Positions 1 to 9,414 of a DNA stretch of 64,000 nt are shown here, piece by piece. How positions within the stretch are numbered: position 1 is the first letter of the stretch; the number at the start of each line of letters is the position of its first letter. The stretch is from NCBI RefSeq assembly GCF_028437565.1, contig NZ_JAMRYR010000004.1, positions 310,001 through 374,000 on the forward strand, given 5' to 3'. The stretch comes from Actinomyces sp. B33 (lineage in GTDB: Bacteria > Actinomycetota > Actinomycetes > Actinomycetales > Actinomycetaceae). The position numbers and the translations under genes were made by a program. Below the pieces are notes generated by a model. It searched no databases. It saw only the letters and a list, made by a program, of their open reading frames with translations, and was not told the origin of the DNA.

Positions 1-257
1 ACGAGGCGGGTCGCCTGTTCGAGTCCGTCCCGGGTGAAGATCATCGATCGGGCGAAGTCGCCGAATTTGGCCTCGGCGCGGTCGCGCAGGGCGAGTTGGC
101 CGAGGACGGCGGCGGCCGTCTCGGGGGAGACGCCGGAGCGGCGCAGGGCCCGTCCGAGGGCGAGGGGATCGGTGGAGGCGCGTTCGGGGCGCGACTCCCA
201 CGCCTGGAGGAGCTCCCACCCGGGGGAGGAGAGGATCGGTTCGAGGCAGGAGGGCAC
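1..257 (-). CDS. THUMP-like-domain class I SAM methyltransferase, N-terminal part (runs off left edge)
   Basis: About 85 N-terminal residues are visible before the window edge. The segment with AEAKFGDFARSMIFTRDGLEQATR is the characteristic N-terminal motif of the actinobacterial class I SAM-dependent methyltransferase that carries a C-terminal THUMP-like domain; the methyltransferase fold itself lies outside the window. The start is a GTG at 257, because an in-frame stop lies five codons upstream. No good Shine-Dalgarno is seen. In related genomes this gene sits beside tsaD and groES, which fits its position here, divergent from groES. The substrate of this family is not established. Confidence 0.72.
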   Translation of the reverse strand, partial: MPSCLEPILSSPGWELLQAWESRPERASTDPLALGRALRRSGVSPETAAAVLGQLALRDRAEAKFGDFARSMIFTRDGLEQATRL

Positions 258-544
258 GGGGGAATTGTGTCATGAGCGCATTCGTGTGGGGTTCCGGCCG
301 GTGGCGGATGGGCTTCCGCTGTCCGGTGGCGTCGCCGGTGCCGGAAGAGGGAGCCGGTGCGTCGGCGCGCGTGCGCGGGGACGGCGCCCACTCGCCGCGC
401 ATCGCTGCGACCATCCCGCGCGTCGGCGCGCGCGTGAGGGGGAGCCTGTCCGCGGGCGGGCGTGTTCGACGGGGCGCGGGACGGCGAGTGCCCGGCGGTG
501 GGGCCGATGAGGCCCCGGCGCGGCGCTCGGAGCATCCGGGAGGA
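258..544. other. Intergenic stretch without a recognised gene
   Basis: GC-rich spacer between the divergent methyltransferase and groES. Open frames exist on both strands, but their products are Arg/Pro/Ala-rich and low in complexity, and resemble no family. The functional part of the intergenic region is the CIRCE/promoter block that follows. Confidence 0.5.
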
Positions 545-579
545 CGTGTTGGCACTCGGCTTGCCGGAGTGCCAACACG
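545..579. promoter_or_regulatory. CIRCE element (HrcA operator)
   Basis: The sequence TTGGCACTC-N9-GAGTGCCAA (549-575) matches the CIRCE consensus with its exact 9-nt spacer, and the perfect inverted repeat extends to 13-bp arms (545-557 and 567-579). In other bacteria CIRCE is bound by the HrcA repressor and controls groES/groEL and dnaK. Here it lies about 113 nt before the groES start codon. Confidence 0.95.
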
Positions 580-589
580 AGCCTAGACT
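561..589 (+). promoter_or_regulatory. groES promoter overlapping CIRCE
   Basis: A -10 box TAGACT (584-589) lies 17 bp downstream of TTGCCG (561-566), which falls inside the CIRCE spacer. Bound HrcA would therefore cover the -35 region. The predicted transcript has a leader of about 95 nt before groES. Confidence 0.6.
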
Positions 590-691
590 CGACCCCGGAA
601 CGCGGCGAGGAGCCGCGGTCGTGTCCCGCGCCTGACCCCCGCGACGGCAGGGAAGGGACGGTATTCGTCATCTGTGAGAAAGGGAGTCGCC

Positions 692-988
692 ATGTCGATC
701 TCCATCAAGCCCCTCGAGGACCGCATCGTCATCCGTCAGGTCGAGGCCGAGCAGACCACCGCCTCGGGCCTGGTCATCCCGGACACCGCCAAGGAGAAGC
801 CCCAGGAGGGCGAGGTCATCGCCGTCGGCCCGGGCCGCATCGACGACAACGGCAACCGCGTGCCGGTCGACGTCTCCGTCGGCGATGTCGTGATCTACAG
901 CCGTTACGGCGGCACCGAGGTCAAGTACGAGGGCCAGGAGTACCAGATCCTCTCGGCCCGCGACGTCCTCGCGGTCGTCGAGCGCTGA
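692..988 (+). CDS. groES: Co-chaperonin GroES (Hsp10)
   Basis: A 98-residue protein starting [15 protein letters not shown] and ending in a typical GroES C-terminus ([15 protein letters not shown]). It caps the GroEL chaperonin ring in the cytoplasm; the mobile-loop segment [12 protein letters not shown] is present around residues 20-31. The ATG at 692 is preferred over the in-frame GTG at 674 because AAGGGAG lies 7 nt before it. The gene is heat-shock regulated through the CIRCE element upstream. No groEL follows: the next gene is convergent and unrelated, so groEL must be elsewhere in the genome. Confidence 0.97.
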   Translation: MSISIKPLEDRIVIRQVEAEQTTASGLVIPDTAKEKPQEGEVIAVGPGRIDDNGNRVPVDVSVGDVVIYSRYGGTEVKYEGQEYQILSARDVLAVVER

Positions 989-1017
989 TCGCTCACCCGG
1001 TCGGATCGGCCGGGAGG

Positions 1018-1047
1018 ACGGGCCTCACCCCTCGGGGTGGGGCCCGT
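1018..1047. terminator. Bidirectional terminator between groES and ccdA
   Basis: Inverted repeat with 14-bp arms (1018-1031 and 1034-1047, one mismatch) between the convergent groES and ccdA genes, overlapping the last codons of ccdA. There is no U tract, which is usual for high-GC actinobacterial terminators. Confidence 0.6.
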
Positions 1048-1870
1048 TCCGCGTCCGCTGGGGGCGCATCGCCCAGACGGCGGCGACCAGGAGCGCGACG
1101 GAGACGGCGATGAGCCACCACGGCATCCGGGCGCCGAGGTCGATGATCCGTTCCTCCCACGCGGCCAGGCGCTCGGAGCCGACGAGGGAGCCGAGGGGGT
1201 TCGTCGGCCCGACGACGAGCATCCCCAGGCCCAGCGCGACGAGGATCGCGCCGGACACGGCGTTCGTCCACGTCGTCGCCCGTCCCAGGAGGGTGAGCGG
1301 ACGCGGTCTGAGGAGGCGGCGGGTCCTGTCCCCGGCCGTCTGCCAGGCCAGGGCGAGGGCGCCGAGGGGCGCGGCCATCCCCGTCGCGTAGAGGGTCATG
1401 AGGAGGGCCCCTCGCGCCGGGTCGCCGCCCAGGCCGGCGGAGACGAGGACGGCGCCGAGGATCGGCCCGGCGCAGCCCACTCCCGCTAAGCCGTAGGCGG
1501 CTCCCAGGAGGAAGACCGCCAGGGGCTTCGAGGAGTCCCGGTCGGCTTGCGCTCGGGCGCGGGGCCGAGGCCACCGGGGGGTCTCGACGGCGAGGGCCTG
1601 GAGGATCCCCAGGACGATGACGATGGCCGCGCCGATGCGGGTGATGAGGCCCATATGGTCGCGCAGGACGGCGCCGAGGGTCGAGGCGGCCATCCCCAGG
1701 GGCAGGAGGACGGCGAGGAGCCCGAGCCAGAAGGTCGCGGTGCGGGCGATGAGGGTCGTCGGGGAGGCGAAGGCGTAGGCGAAGAAAGCCGGCAGGAGCA
1801 TCACCGAGCACGGGGCGACGAGGGTAAGAACGCCGCCCAGGAGCGCGGCGATGGGCGCGATGTCACTCAT
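1025..1870 (-). CDS. ccdA: CcdA/DsbD-type transmembrane thiol electron transporter
   Basis: A 281-residue, multi-spanning membrane protein of the DsbD/CcdA transmembrane family. The two conserved redox cysteines are visible as APCSV (Cys21, first helix) and GVGCAGP (Cys133, fourth helix). Family members carry reducing equivalents from cytoplasmic thioredoxin across the membrane to extracytoplasmic thioredoxin-like proteins. The start codon overlaps the end of the upstream dsbA-like gene by 8 bp, so the two are translated together and CcdA probably services that thioredoxin-fold partner. The exact substrate (cytochrome c maturation or general disulfide handling) cannot be read from the sequence. 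Confidence 0.88.
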   Translation of the reverse strand: MSDIAPIAALLGGVLTLVAPCSVMLLPAFFAYAFASPTTLIARTATFWLGLLAVLLPLGMAASTLGAVLRDHMGLITRIGAAIVIVLGILQALAVETPRWPRPRARAQADRDSSKPLAVFLLGAAYGLAGVGCAGPILGAVLVSAGLGGDPARGALLMTLYATGMAAPLGALALAWQTAGDRTRRLLRPRPLTLLGRATTWTNAVSGAILVALGLGMLVVGPTNPLGSLVGSERLAAWEERIIDLGARMPWWLIAVSVALLVAAVWAMRPQRTRNGPHPEG

Positions 1871-2669
1871 TCCCGGTCGATCGGGCCTGTTCGAGGACGG
1901 TCGTGCGGATGTAGTCGAGATCCTTGTAGCCCGAGATCACGGCGTCGCCGACGATCATGAAGGGCGTGCCGGTGATGCCGATCTCGTAGGCGTGCTGCTT
2001 GGCCCGGGCGACGGTGTCGACCGTGGCCTGGGCGGTCATGGTCTCGCGGAAGCGGTCGAGGTCGGCGACGCCGGCCTGCTGGGCGAAGGCGACGAGGGAG
2101 TCCTCGGTGTAGGACGGGTGGTCGTTGGGGTCGGCGGCGCCGTACACGGCGTCGTGGAACTGCCAGAACCTGCCCTGCTCCCCGGCGGCCAGGCCGGCTT
2201 GGGCGGCCAGGGGGGAGGTCTCGGTGATCTGCGCGAGGTCGCGCCATTCGATGCGCAGTGTGCCGTCGTCGATGAGATCGGCGAGGCCGGGCTGGATCTG
2301 CTGGGCGAAGAGCGTGCAGTAGGGGCAGGCGAAGTCGGAGTAGAGGACGAGGACCGTATCGGCGTCGACGTCGCCCTTGGCCTGGGGGTCCTCGGGATCG
2401 CGGTGGATCTGCTCGCGGATGAGGGCGAGGACCTGGGGGTCGGTCGTCGGGACGGCGGAGGCCGGGGGCTCGGCGCCGGCGCCGGCCTGTTGGGAGGACT
2501 GGGGCGCTAAGGCCCGGGCGGCGTCGAGGTCGTCGGAGAGTCGGGCCCGGTCGGCGATGAGGAGGGCGATGATGAGGACGAGGACGGCGATGACCGCCAG
2601 GAGGGCGCCGACGAGGGGGGAGCGGCGCCTGCGCGCGGGGGCGGGGGGCTCGGGGCTGGGTGAGGTCAT
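1863..2669 (-). CDS. Membrane-anchored DsbA-like thioredoxin-fold oxidoreductase
   Basis: 268 residues. A basic N-terminus (RRRR, residues 13-16) precedes one hydrophobic helix (about 19-40), an Ala/Pro-rich linker, then a thioredoxin fold of the DsbA/BdbD type. The active site is CPYC (Cys115, Cys118) within DFACPYC, and the cis-Pro loop is GTPFMIVGD. The topology puts the catalytic domain outside the cell. Known relatives introduce or isomerise disulfides in secreted proteins. It overlaps ccdA by 8 bp, and the pair looks like a redox relay. Assignment to one Dsb subtype is not attempted. Confidence 0.88.
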   Translation of the reverse strand: MTSPSPEPPAPARRRRSPLVGALLAVIAVLVLIIALLIADRARLSDDLDAARALAPQSSQQAGAGAEPPASAVPTTDPQVLALIREQIHRDPEDPQAKGDVDADTVLVLYSDFACPYCTLFAQQIQPGLADLIDDGTLRIEWRDLAQITETSPLAAQAGLAAGEQGRFWQFHDAVYGAADPNDHPSYTEDSLVAFAQQAGVADLDRFRETMTAQATVDTVARAKQHAYEIGITGTPFMIVGDAVISGYKDLDYIRTTVLEQARSTGNE

Positions 2670-2722
2670 GTTCCGATCCGGGGTCGATGGTGGGGCGGGT
2701 GCTCCAGTGTGCCACGGACGCG

Positions 2723-2751
2723 ACGACGGCGCCGCGATGCGGCGCCGTCGT
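2723..2751 (-). terminator. Terminator downstream of whiB3
   Basis: Perfect 13-bp inverted repeat (2723-2735 and 2739-2751, 3-nt loop) located just beyond the stop codon of whiB3 and before the dsbA-like gene. It would end whiB3 transcription; no U tract follows. Confidence 0.6.
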
Positions 2752-2771
2752 GCGGGCGGGGGGCGGGGCGC

Positions 2772-3071
2772 TCAGGAGGCTCGTCGCGCGGTTCTCTGGC
2801 GGGAGCGGACCTCTTCGCGGCGCTCCTCTTCGGTCATGCCGCCCCAGATGCCGTAGGGCTCCTGGGCGGACAGGGCGTATTCGCGGCACTGGTCGAGCAC
2901 GGGGCAGGCGGCGCAGATCGCCTTGGCGTTCGCGGCGCGGCGGCGGCGGGTAGATCCGCGCTCTCCCTCGGGGTGGAAGAAGAGCTCGGTGTCGAGCTCG
3001 CGGCAGGCTCCGTCGTATTGCCAGTCCCAGGCTTCCATCATGGGGCCGGGGAGTCGTGAGACGTCGGTCAT
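2772..3071 (-). CDS. whiB3: WhiB-family iron-sulfur transcription factor, WhiB3/WhiD type
   Basis: 99 residues with the four iron-sulfur cysteines (Cys23, Cys53, Cys56, Cys62), the GIWGG turn (74-78) and a basic C-terminal tail. The LPGPMMEAWDWQ N-terminus and FFHPEGERG segment are those of the WhiB3/WhiD subfamily rather than WhiB1 or WhiB2. Members bind a 4Fe-4S cluster, interact with the primary sigma factor and act in redox response and differentiation. The location in a groES...guaB block matches that of mycobacterial whiB3. A regulatory region with two dyads separates it from a divergent MerR-type gene. Confidence 0.9.
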   Translation of the reverse strand: MTDVSRLPGPMMEAWDWQYDGACRELDTELFFHPEGERGSTRRRRAANAKAICAACPVLDQCREYALSAQEPYGIWGGMTEEERREEVRSRQRTARRAS

Positions 3072-3126
3072 GGGGGCCTCTCATTCCGTGCTGGGCCGTG
3101 GGGAGTTCCCGGGGCCAACAGGATTC

Positions 3127-3156
3127 ACCATACGCAATTGCGCAATAGCTATTCAA
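3127..3156 (-). promoter_or_regulatory. whiB3 promoter with palindrome in the spacer
   Basis: On the minus strand TTGAAT (3151-3156) and TATGGT (3127-3132) are 18 bp apart. The perfect 10-bp palindrome CGCAATTGCG (3133-3142) lies between them. MerR-family regulators typically bind a dyad in an over-long spacer, and a MerR-type gene is divergent, so it is a plausible regulator of whiB3. This is inference. Confidence 0.45.
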
Positions 3157-3177
3157 GTAGCGCTCATAAATTACATT

Positions 3178-3204
3178 CATATGTTCACTTGTGGTGAACG
3201 TATG
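3178..3204. promoter_or_regulatory. Operator-like inverted repeat in the whiB3/MerR intergenic region
   Basis: 11-bp arms CATATGTTCAC (3178-3188) and GTGAACGTATG (3194-3204) with one mismatch and a 5-nt spacer, in an AT-rich stretch (about 3120-3260) that contrasts with the surrounding DNA. A -10-like TATACA (3221-3226) for the plus-strand gene lies just downstream. The bound protein is unknown. Confidence 0.5.
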
Positions 3205-3398
3205 AGTGAGTCCGGGTATCTATACAGTTGCGTATCGATTGACACATCCAGCGACCCGCGCAGATCCGCCACGGGACCATCATTCCGACCCCTCATCGGA
3301 TGATGGAGGAGTCCATTGCGGTGGCGCGTCCAGCCCGGGAGGGCCACAATCGGGCATCAGGAGATGCTCCAGGAATGAATACCTATGGGAGGGAAGCG

Positions 3399-5937
<2,539 letters not shown>

Positions 5938-5946
5938 ACCCCGTCG

Positions 5947-5996
5947 CGCCGGGCACGGTCCCGATCGTCCTCTGACGGTCGGGACCGTGCCCGGCG
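5947..5996 (+). terminator. Terminator of guaB
   Basis: Perfect 18-bp inverted repeat (5947-5964 and 5979-5996) with a 14-nt loop, starting about 10 nt after the guaB stop codon. No U tract. Confidence 0.75.
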
Positions 5997-5997
5997 G

Positions 5998-6335
5998 CGA
6001 TTCGGCGCCCGGAGAAGACGACCTCCCCGGCCCTCCATCGCGGATCCCGGTCGAAGGCGCGGCCCCTGCGGACCGATGCGACGGGTGCGCTGAGGAAAGA
6101 CGAGCTCTTCTCGTCGATGGAGGCCGGCAAGCCCGGGCCGCACATATCAGCGACCAGGACGCGAGCTTCCCTCGTCGGCGGAGACTGGGGTTTCGTCGAT
6201 GCGGTGGTGCTCTCGGGGCGTTGATCGTCCGGGGTCGTTCGTTGGTCGTGGCCGAAAGTCCATGCCGTTCGGCCCGGTGCGACGGGTACGCTGAGAACGA
6301 ACGACTTCCCATCGCCGTCCGAAAGGCCACTGCGC
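5998..6335 (+). other. Long leader/intergenic region with an 18-bp repeated element
   Basis: No convincing gene. The element TGCGACGGGTRCGCTGAG occurs twice in the same orientation, at 6077-6094 and 6278-6295 (one difference). The second copy ends about 40 nt before the transaldolase-family start. Each copy contains a weak -10-like core (TGCGCT or TACGCT). It may be a duplicated promoter or operator; the function is unknown. Confidence 0.45.
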
Positions 6336-7025
6336 ATGCTGATGCTCATCGACCACGCCAATGTCGAGGCCATCGAGAAGACCCTCGACTACCTGCCGAT
6401 CGACGGAGTGACGACGAATCCGACGATCCTCTACCGGGAGGGCAAGGAGCCCCTCGACCTCCTGCGGCGCATCCGCGACGTCCTGCCCGTCGGCTCCCAG
6501 ATCCACGTCCAGATCGTCTCCCAGCGCGCCGACGACATGGTCGCCGAGGCGAAGGCGCTGCGCTCGGCCCTCAGCGGGAACCTGTTCATCAAGCTCCCCG
6601 TCACCCGTGAGGGGTTCGCCGCGATCCCCCGCATTGTCAAGGAGGGCATGCAGGTCACGGCCACCGGTATCCACTCGTCGATGCAGGGCTTCATGGCCGC
6701 CAAGGCCGGGGCCCGCTACGTCGCCCCCTACGTCAACCGCATGGACAACTACGGCATCGACGGCGTACGAGTCGCCACCGAGATCCACAAGACCCTGCGC
6801 AGCTACGACATGCACGCCGACGTCCTGGCCGCCTCCTTCAAGAACTCCGAGCAGGTCCTCGAACTGGTCCGTCAGGGCGTCGGCGCCATCACCGCGGCCC
6901 CCGACGTCCTCGCGGCCCTTATCAAGAATCCGGCGACCGACGCGGCGATCGCCGATCAGAACCGCGACTTCGGATTCCTCATCGGGGAGAAGCGGACCTG
7001 GCTGGACCTGGTCAACGAGCGGTGA
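6336..7025 (+). CDS. Fructose-6-phosphate aldolase / small transaldolase family (FSA/TalC-like)
   Basis: 229 residues, the size of the decameric FSA/TalC subfamily rather than full-length transaldolase. The N-terminal LIDHANVEAIEK and DGVTTNPTI motifs and the Schiff-base lysine (Lys86 in NLFIKLPVTREG) are conserved, as is the phosphate-binding C-terminal region. Members cleave or form fructose 6-phosphate (to dihydroxyacetone plus glyceraldehyde 3-phosphate) or act as transaldolase; the sequence alone does not decide. A GAAAGG ribosome site lies about 10 nt before the ATG at 6336; an ATG six bases later is an alternative start. It converges with the exonuclease gene. Confidence 0.83.
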   Translation: MLMLIDHANVEAIEKTLDYLPIDGVTTNPTILYREGKEPLDLLRRIRDVLPVGSQIHVQIVSQRADDMVAEAKALRSALSGNLFIKLPVTREGFAAIPRIVKEGMQVTATGIHSSMQGFMAAKAGARYVAPYVNRMDNYGIDGVRVATEIHKTLRSYDMHADVLAASFKNSEQVLELVRQGVGAITAAPDVLAALIKNPATDAAIADQNRDFGFLIGEKRTWLDLVNER

Positions 7026-7055
7026 GGTCCGGCGCCCATCCGGTCGGGAGCCGCG

Positions 7056-7769
7056 TCAGCCGATCCACGGCCACCGCGGATCGATGACGGCGTCGCGCCC
7101 CTGGCGGCGCAGGTAGGACTGGAAGTCCTCGGCCCATTCGCGATGCCTCTCGACCTGGTAGGAGTGCAGGTCTGCGGCGCCCATCCCGGCGACCTCCGGG
7201 TAGCGGGCGGCGATCCCCGCGAGCACGTCGAGGGTCATCGCGACGTCGGCCTGGGCCGTGTGCGCGTCCGCCCGGGCCTCGATCCCGTAGAGCGGGGCCA
7301 TCGTCGTCAGCGTCCTCTTCCCTTTGCGGAAGCGGTCGAGGGCCCGATCCAGGACCAGCGGGTCGATGACCGGCGCCGGGTCGGACCCCAACCGCTCGGA
7401 CAGGGAGCCGAGGCCGTGACGGCGCAGTTCGCAGTCGACCAGGGTGATGTCGTACGAGGCGTTGAAGGCGACGACCGGGTAGCCGCGCCGCCAGTGCTCG
7501 ACGAGGGTGGCGGCCACCTCGTCGAGGACCTCCTCGATCGGGCGCCCGTGCTCGCGGGCGTGCTCGGTCGAGATCCCGTGGACCGCCGTCGCCTGAGCGG
7601 GGATCTCCACCCCCGGATCGGCCAGCCACGTCGCCACCTGGTCGTCGCCGTCGGGGCGGGAGCCCCCCAGGCGCAGGACGAGGGCCGCGGTCACCAGACG
7701 GTCCTCGCCGACGTCCACCCCCGTCGTCTCGGTGTCGAATCCCAGCCACGGCGCATCGGTCCAGCTCAT
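7056..7769 (-). CDS. DEDDh 3'-5' exonuclease (DNA polymerase III epsilon-like)
   Basis: 237 residues forming one exonuclease domain of the DnaQ/epsilon family. Exo I is GFDTETTG (Asp12, Glu14), a VHGIS segment follows, Exo II is VVAFNASYDITLV, and Exo III has the HTAQADVAMT His-x4-Asp pair, which marks the DEDDh subgroup. It should remove nucleotides from DNA or RNA 3' ends. It could be an accessory proofreading subunit, but these stand-alone exonucleases have varied roles. The ATG at 7769 follows a strong AAGGAGGAG site. It is divergent from guaB3. Confidence 0.85.
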   Translation of the reverse strand: MSWTDAPWLGFDTETTGVDVGEDRLVTAALVLRLGGSRPDGDDQVATWLADPGVEIPAQATAVHGISTEHAREHGRPIEEVLDEVAATLVEHWRRGYPVVAFNASYDITLVDCELRRHGLGSLSERLGSDPAPVIDPLVLDRALDRFRKGKRTLTTMAPLYGIEARADAHTAQADVAMTLDVLAGIAARYPEVAGMGAADLHSYQVERHREWAEDFQSYLRRQGRDAVIDPRWPWIG

Positions 7770-7997
7770 CCATCTCCTCCTTCGTCGCCACCAGTGTGCC
7801 TCCTCCCGCCCGCATCTGCGTCCCCGGGATCCTGGGAGGCTCGACGAGAGGGGCGTCCGCTCCCGAGCGGGGCCCCGGGCCCGGTGAATGAGGCGGCTGG
7901 CGGCGGTCCGGCGCGATCGCGCGCACCGCCCCCCGGAGGGGAGCGGTGACCGGGACGGTTCCCTCGGGTTCGGCGACGGGCATCCCCGATGCCTCGA

Positions 7998-8010
7998 TAG
8001 AATCTGGGCA
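7998..8010 (+). promoter_or_regulatory. Leaderless promoter of guaB3
   Basis: TAGAAT (7998-8003) ends 6 nt before the ATG at 8010, the same geometry as at guaB. No ribosome-binding site is seen. Confidence 0.65.
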
Positions 8011-9134
8011 TGAGCGACGAAGTGGAGATCGGACGCGGCAAACGGGGGCGACGCGCGTACAGCCTCGACGACATCGCCCTGGTGCCGGCCAGGCGCACCC
8101 GGGACCCCGAGGACGTCAACGTCGGATGGCAGATCGACGCCTACCACGTCGACATCCCCATCATGGCCGCCCCCATGGACTCGGTGATGAGCCCCGAGAC
8201 GGCGATCGCCTTCGGGCGACTCGGCGGCATCGGGGTCCTCGACCTCGACGGGCTGTGGACCCGCTACGAGGACCCCGAGCCGATCCTCGACGAGATCGCC
8301 CGCCTCGGCGGCGACGAGTCGATCGCCCGCCTCCAGCAGATCTACTCCGAGCCGATCAAGGCCTCCCTCATCACCGCCCGCCTCGCCCAACTGCGCGAGG
8401 CCGGCGTCGTCGTCGCCGGCAAGCTCTCCCCCCAGCGCACCCAGAAGTATTGGCGGGCCGTCGTCGACGCCGGCGTCGACCTCTTCGTCATCCGCGGCTC
8501 GGCGGTCTCCGCCGAGCACGTCTCCAGCCGCGCCGAGCCCCTCAACCTCAAGCGCTTCATCTACGAGCTCGACGTGCCCGTCATCGTCGGCGGCGTCTCC
8601 ACCGACACGGCGGCGCTCCACCTGATGCGCACGGGGGCAGCCGGGGTCCTCGTTGGCTTCGGAGGGGGAGCGGCCCACTCGACGCGGCGCTCGCTGGGCG
8701 TCCACGCCCCGATGGCGACCGCGATCGCCGACGTCGCCGCCGCTCGTCGGGACTACATGGACGAGTCCGGCGGCCGCTACGTCCACGTCATCGCCGACGG
8801 GGGGATCGGCAGATCGGGCGACCTCACGCGGGCGATCGCCTGCGGCGCCGACGCGGTCATGCTCGGCGCGGCGCTCGCCCGCGCCCAGGAGGCCCCCGGT
8901 CGCGGCTGGCACTGGGGGTCGGAGGCCACGCACCCGGACATGCCCCGCGGTCAGCGCGTCCACGTCGGGACCACGGGGAGCCTCGAGCAGATCCTCTACG
9001 GTCCGTCGACGCGGGCCGACGGGTCGCTGAACTTCGTCGGCGCCCTCAAGCGGACGATGGCCTCGACCGGGTTCTCCGAGGTCAAGGACCTGCAGAAGGT
9101 CCAGGTGGTCGTCAGCCCCTACTCGCCGAGCTGA
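8010..9134 (+). CDS. guaB3: GuaB3-family IMP dehydrogenase-related protein
   Basis: 374 residues. It has the IMPDH barrel but no CBS domains. The position of the catalytic GSICTTR loop is occupied by GGGAAHSTRRSLGV, with no cysteine, as is typical of the actinobacterial GuaB3 family. IAMMAAPMDSV-like substrate-site motifs (IMAAPMDSVMSPE) and the phosphate-site IADGGIGRSGDL are retained. Without the catalytic Cys it is not a standard IMPDH; some GuaB3 relatives have been linked to GMP reduction, but this is not shown here. In mycobacteria guaB3 is next to guaB2; here two genes intervene. Leaderless start at 8010. Confidence 0.93.
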   Translation: MSDEVEIGRGKRGRRAYSLDDIALVPARRTRDPEDVNVGWQIDAYHVDIPIMAAPMDSVMSPETAIAFGRLGGIGVLDLDGLWTRYEDPEPILDEIARLGGDESIARLQQIYSEPIKASLITARLAQLREAGVVVAGKLSPQRTQKYWRAVVDAGVDLFVIRGSAVSAEHVSSRAEPLNLKRFIYELDVPVIVGGVSTDTAALHLMRTGAAGVLVGFGGGAAHSTRRSLGVHAPMATAIADVAAARRDYMDESGGRYVHVIADGGIGRSGDLTRAIACGADAVMLGAALARAQEAPGRGWHWGSEATHPDMPRGQRVHVGTTGSLEQILYGPSTRADGSLNFVGALKRTMASTGFSEVKDLQKVQVVVSPYSPS

Positions 9135-9414
9135 GAGCCGTTCGAGAGCGCCTGGATCGCGCGCCGCCGGGCGCGTGATCGCGACGGGCTCGGATCGCCG
9201 TGCCCGAGTCGTCGCGCTCCGATGCCGGGCATAGGCGTCGAGCGCGGCCCGGGCGGTCCGGGCGCTCGTCCTTTCCCGTCGTGATGCGGGGGTGGTCTTC
9301 TCCTCCCACTGTTGGTACATTTGTCAAAACCTGAAGTGCCAAGAAGGAAACTTGTGGTACATCGGTACTCGCCCTCACGACGGTGTGGAGGGCGTACAAG
9401 AGAGGACACCCCTG

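Noticed and set aside
272-586. Short plus-strand frame upstream of groES
   Set aside because: It covers the CIRCE element and promoter, has an Arg/Gly/Ala-rich product with no similarity, and would be cut by the regulatory region.
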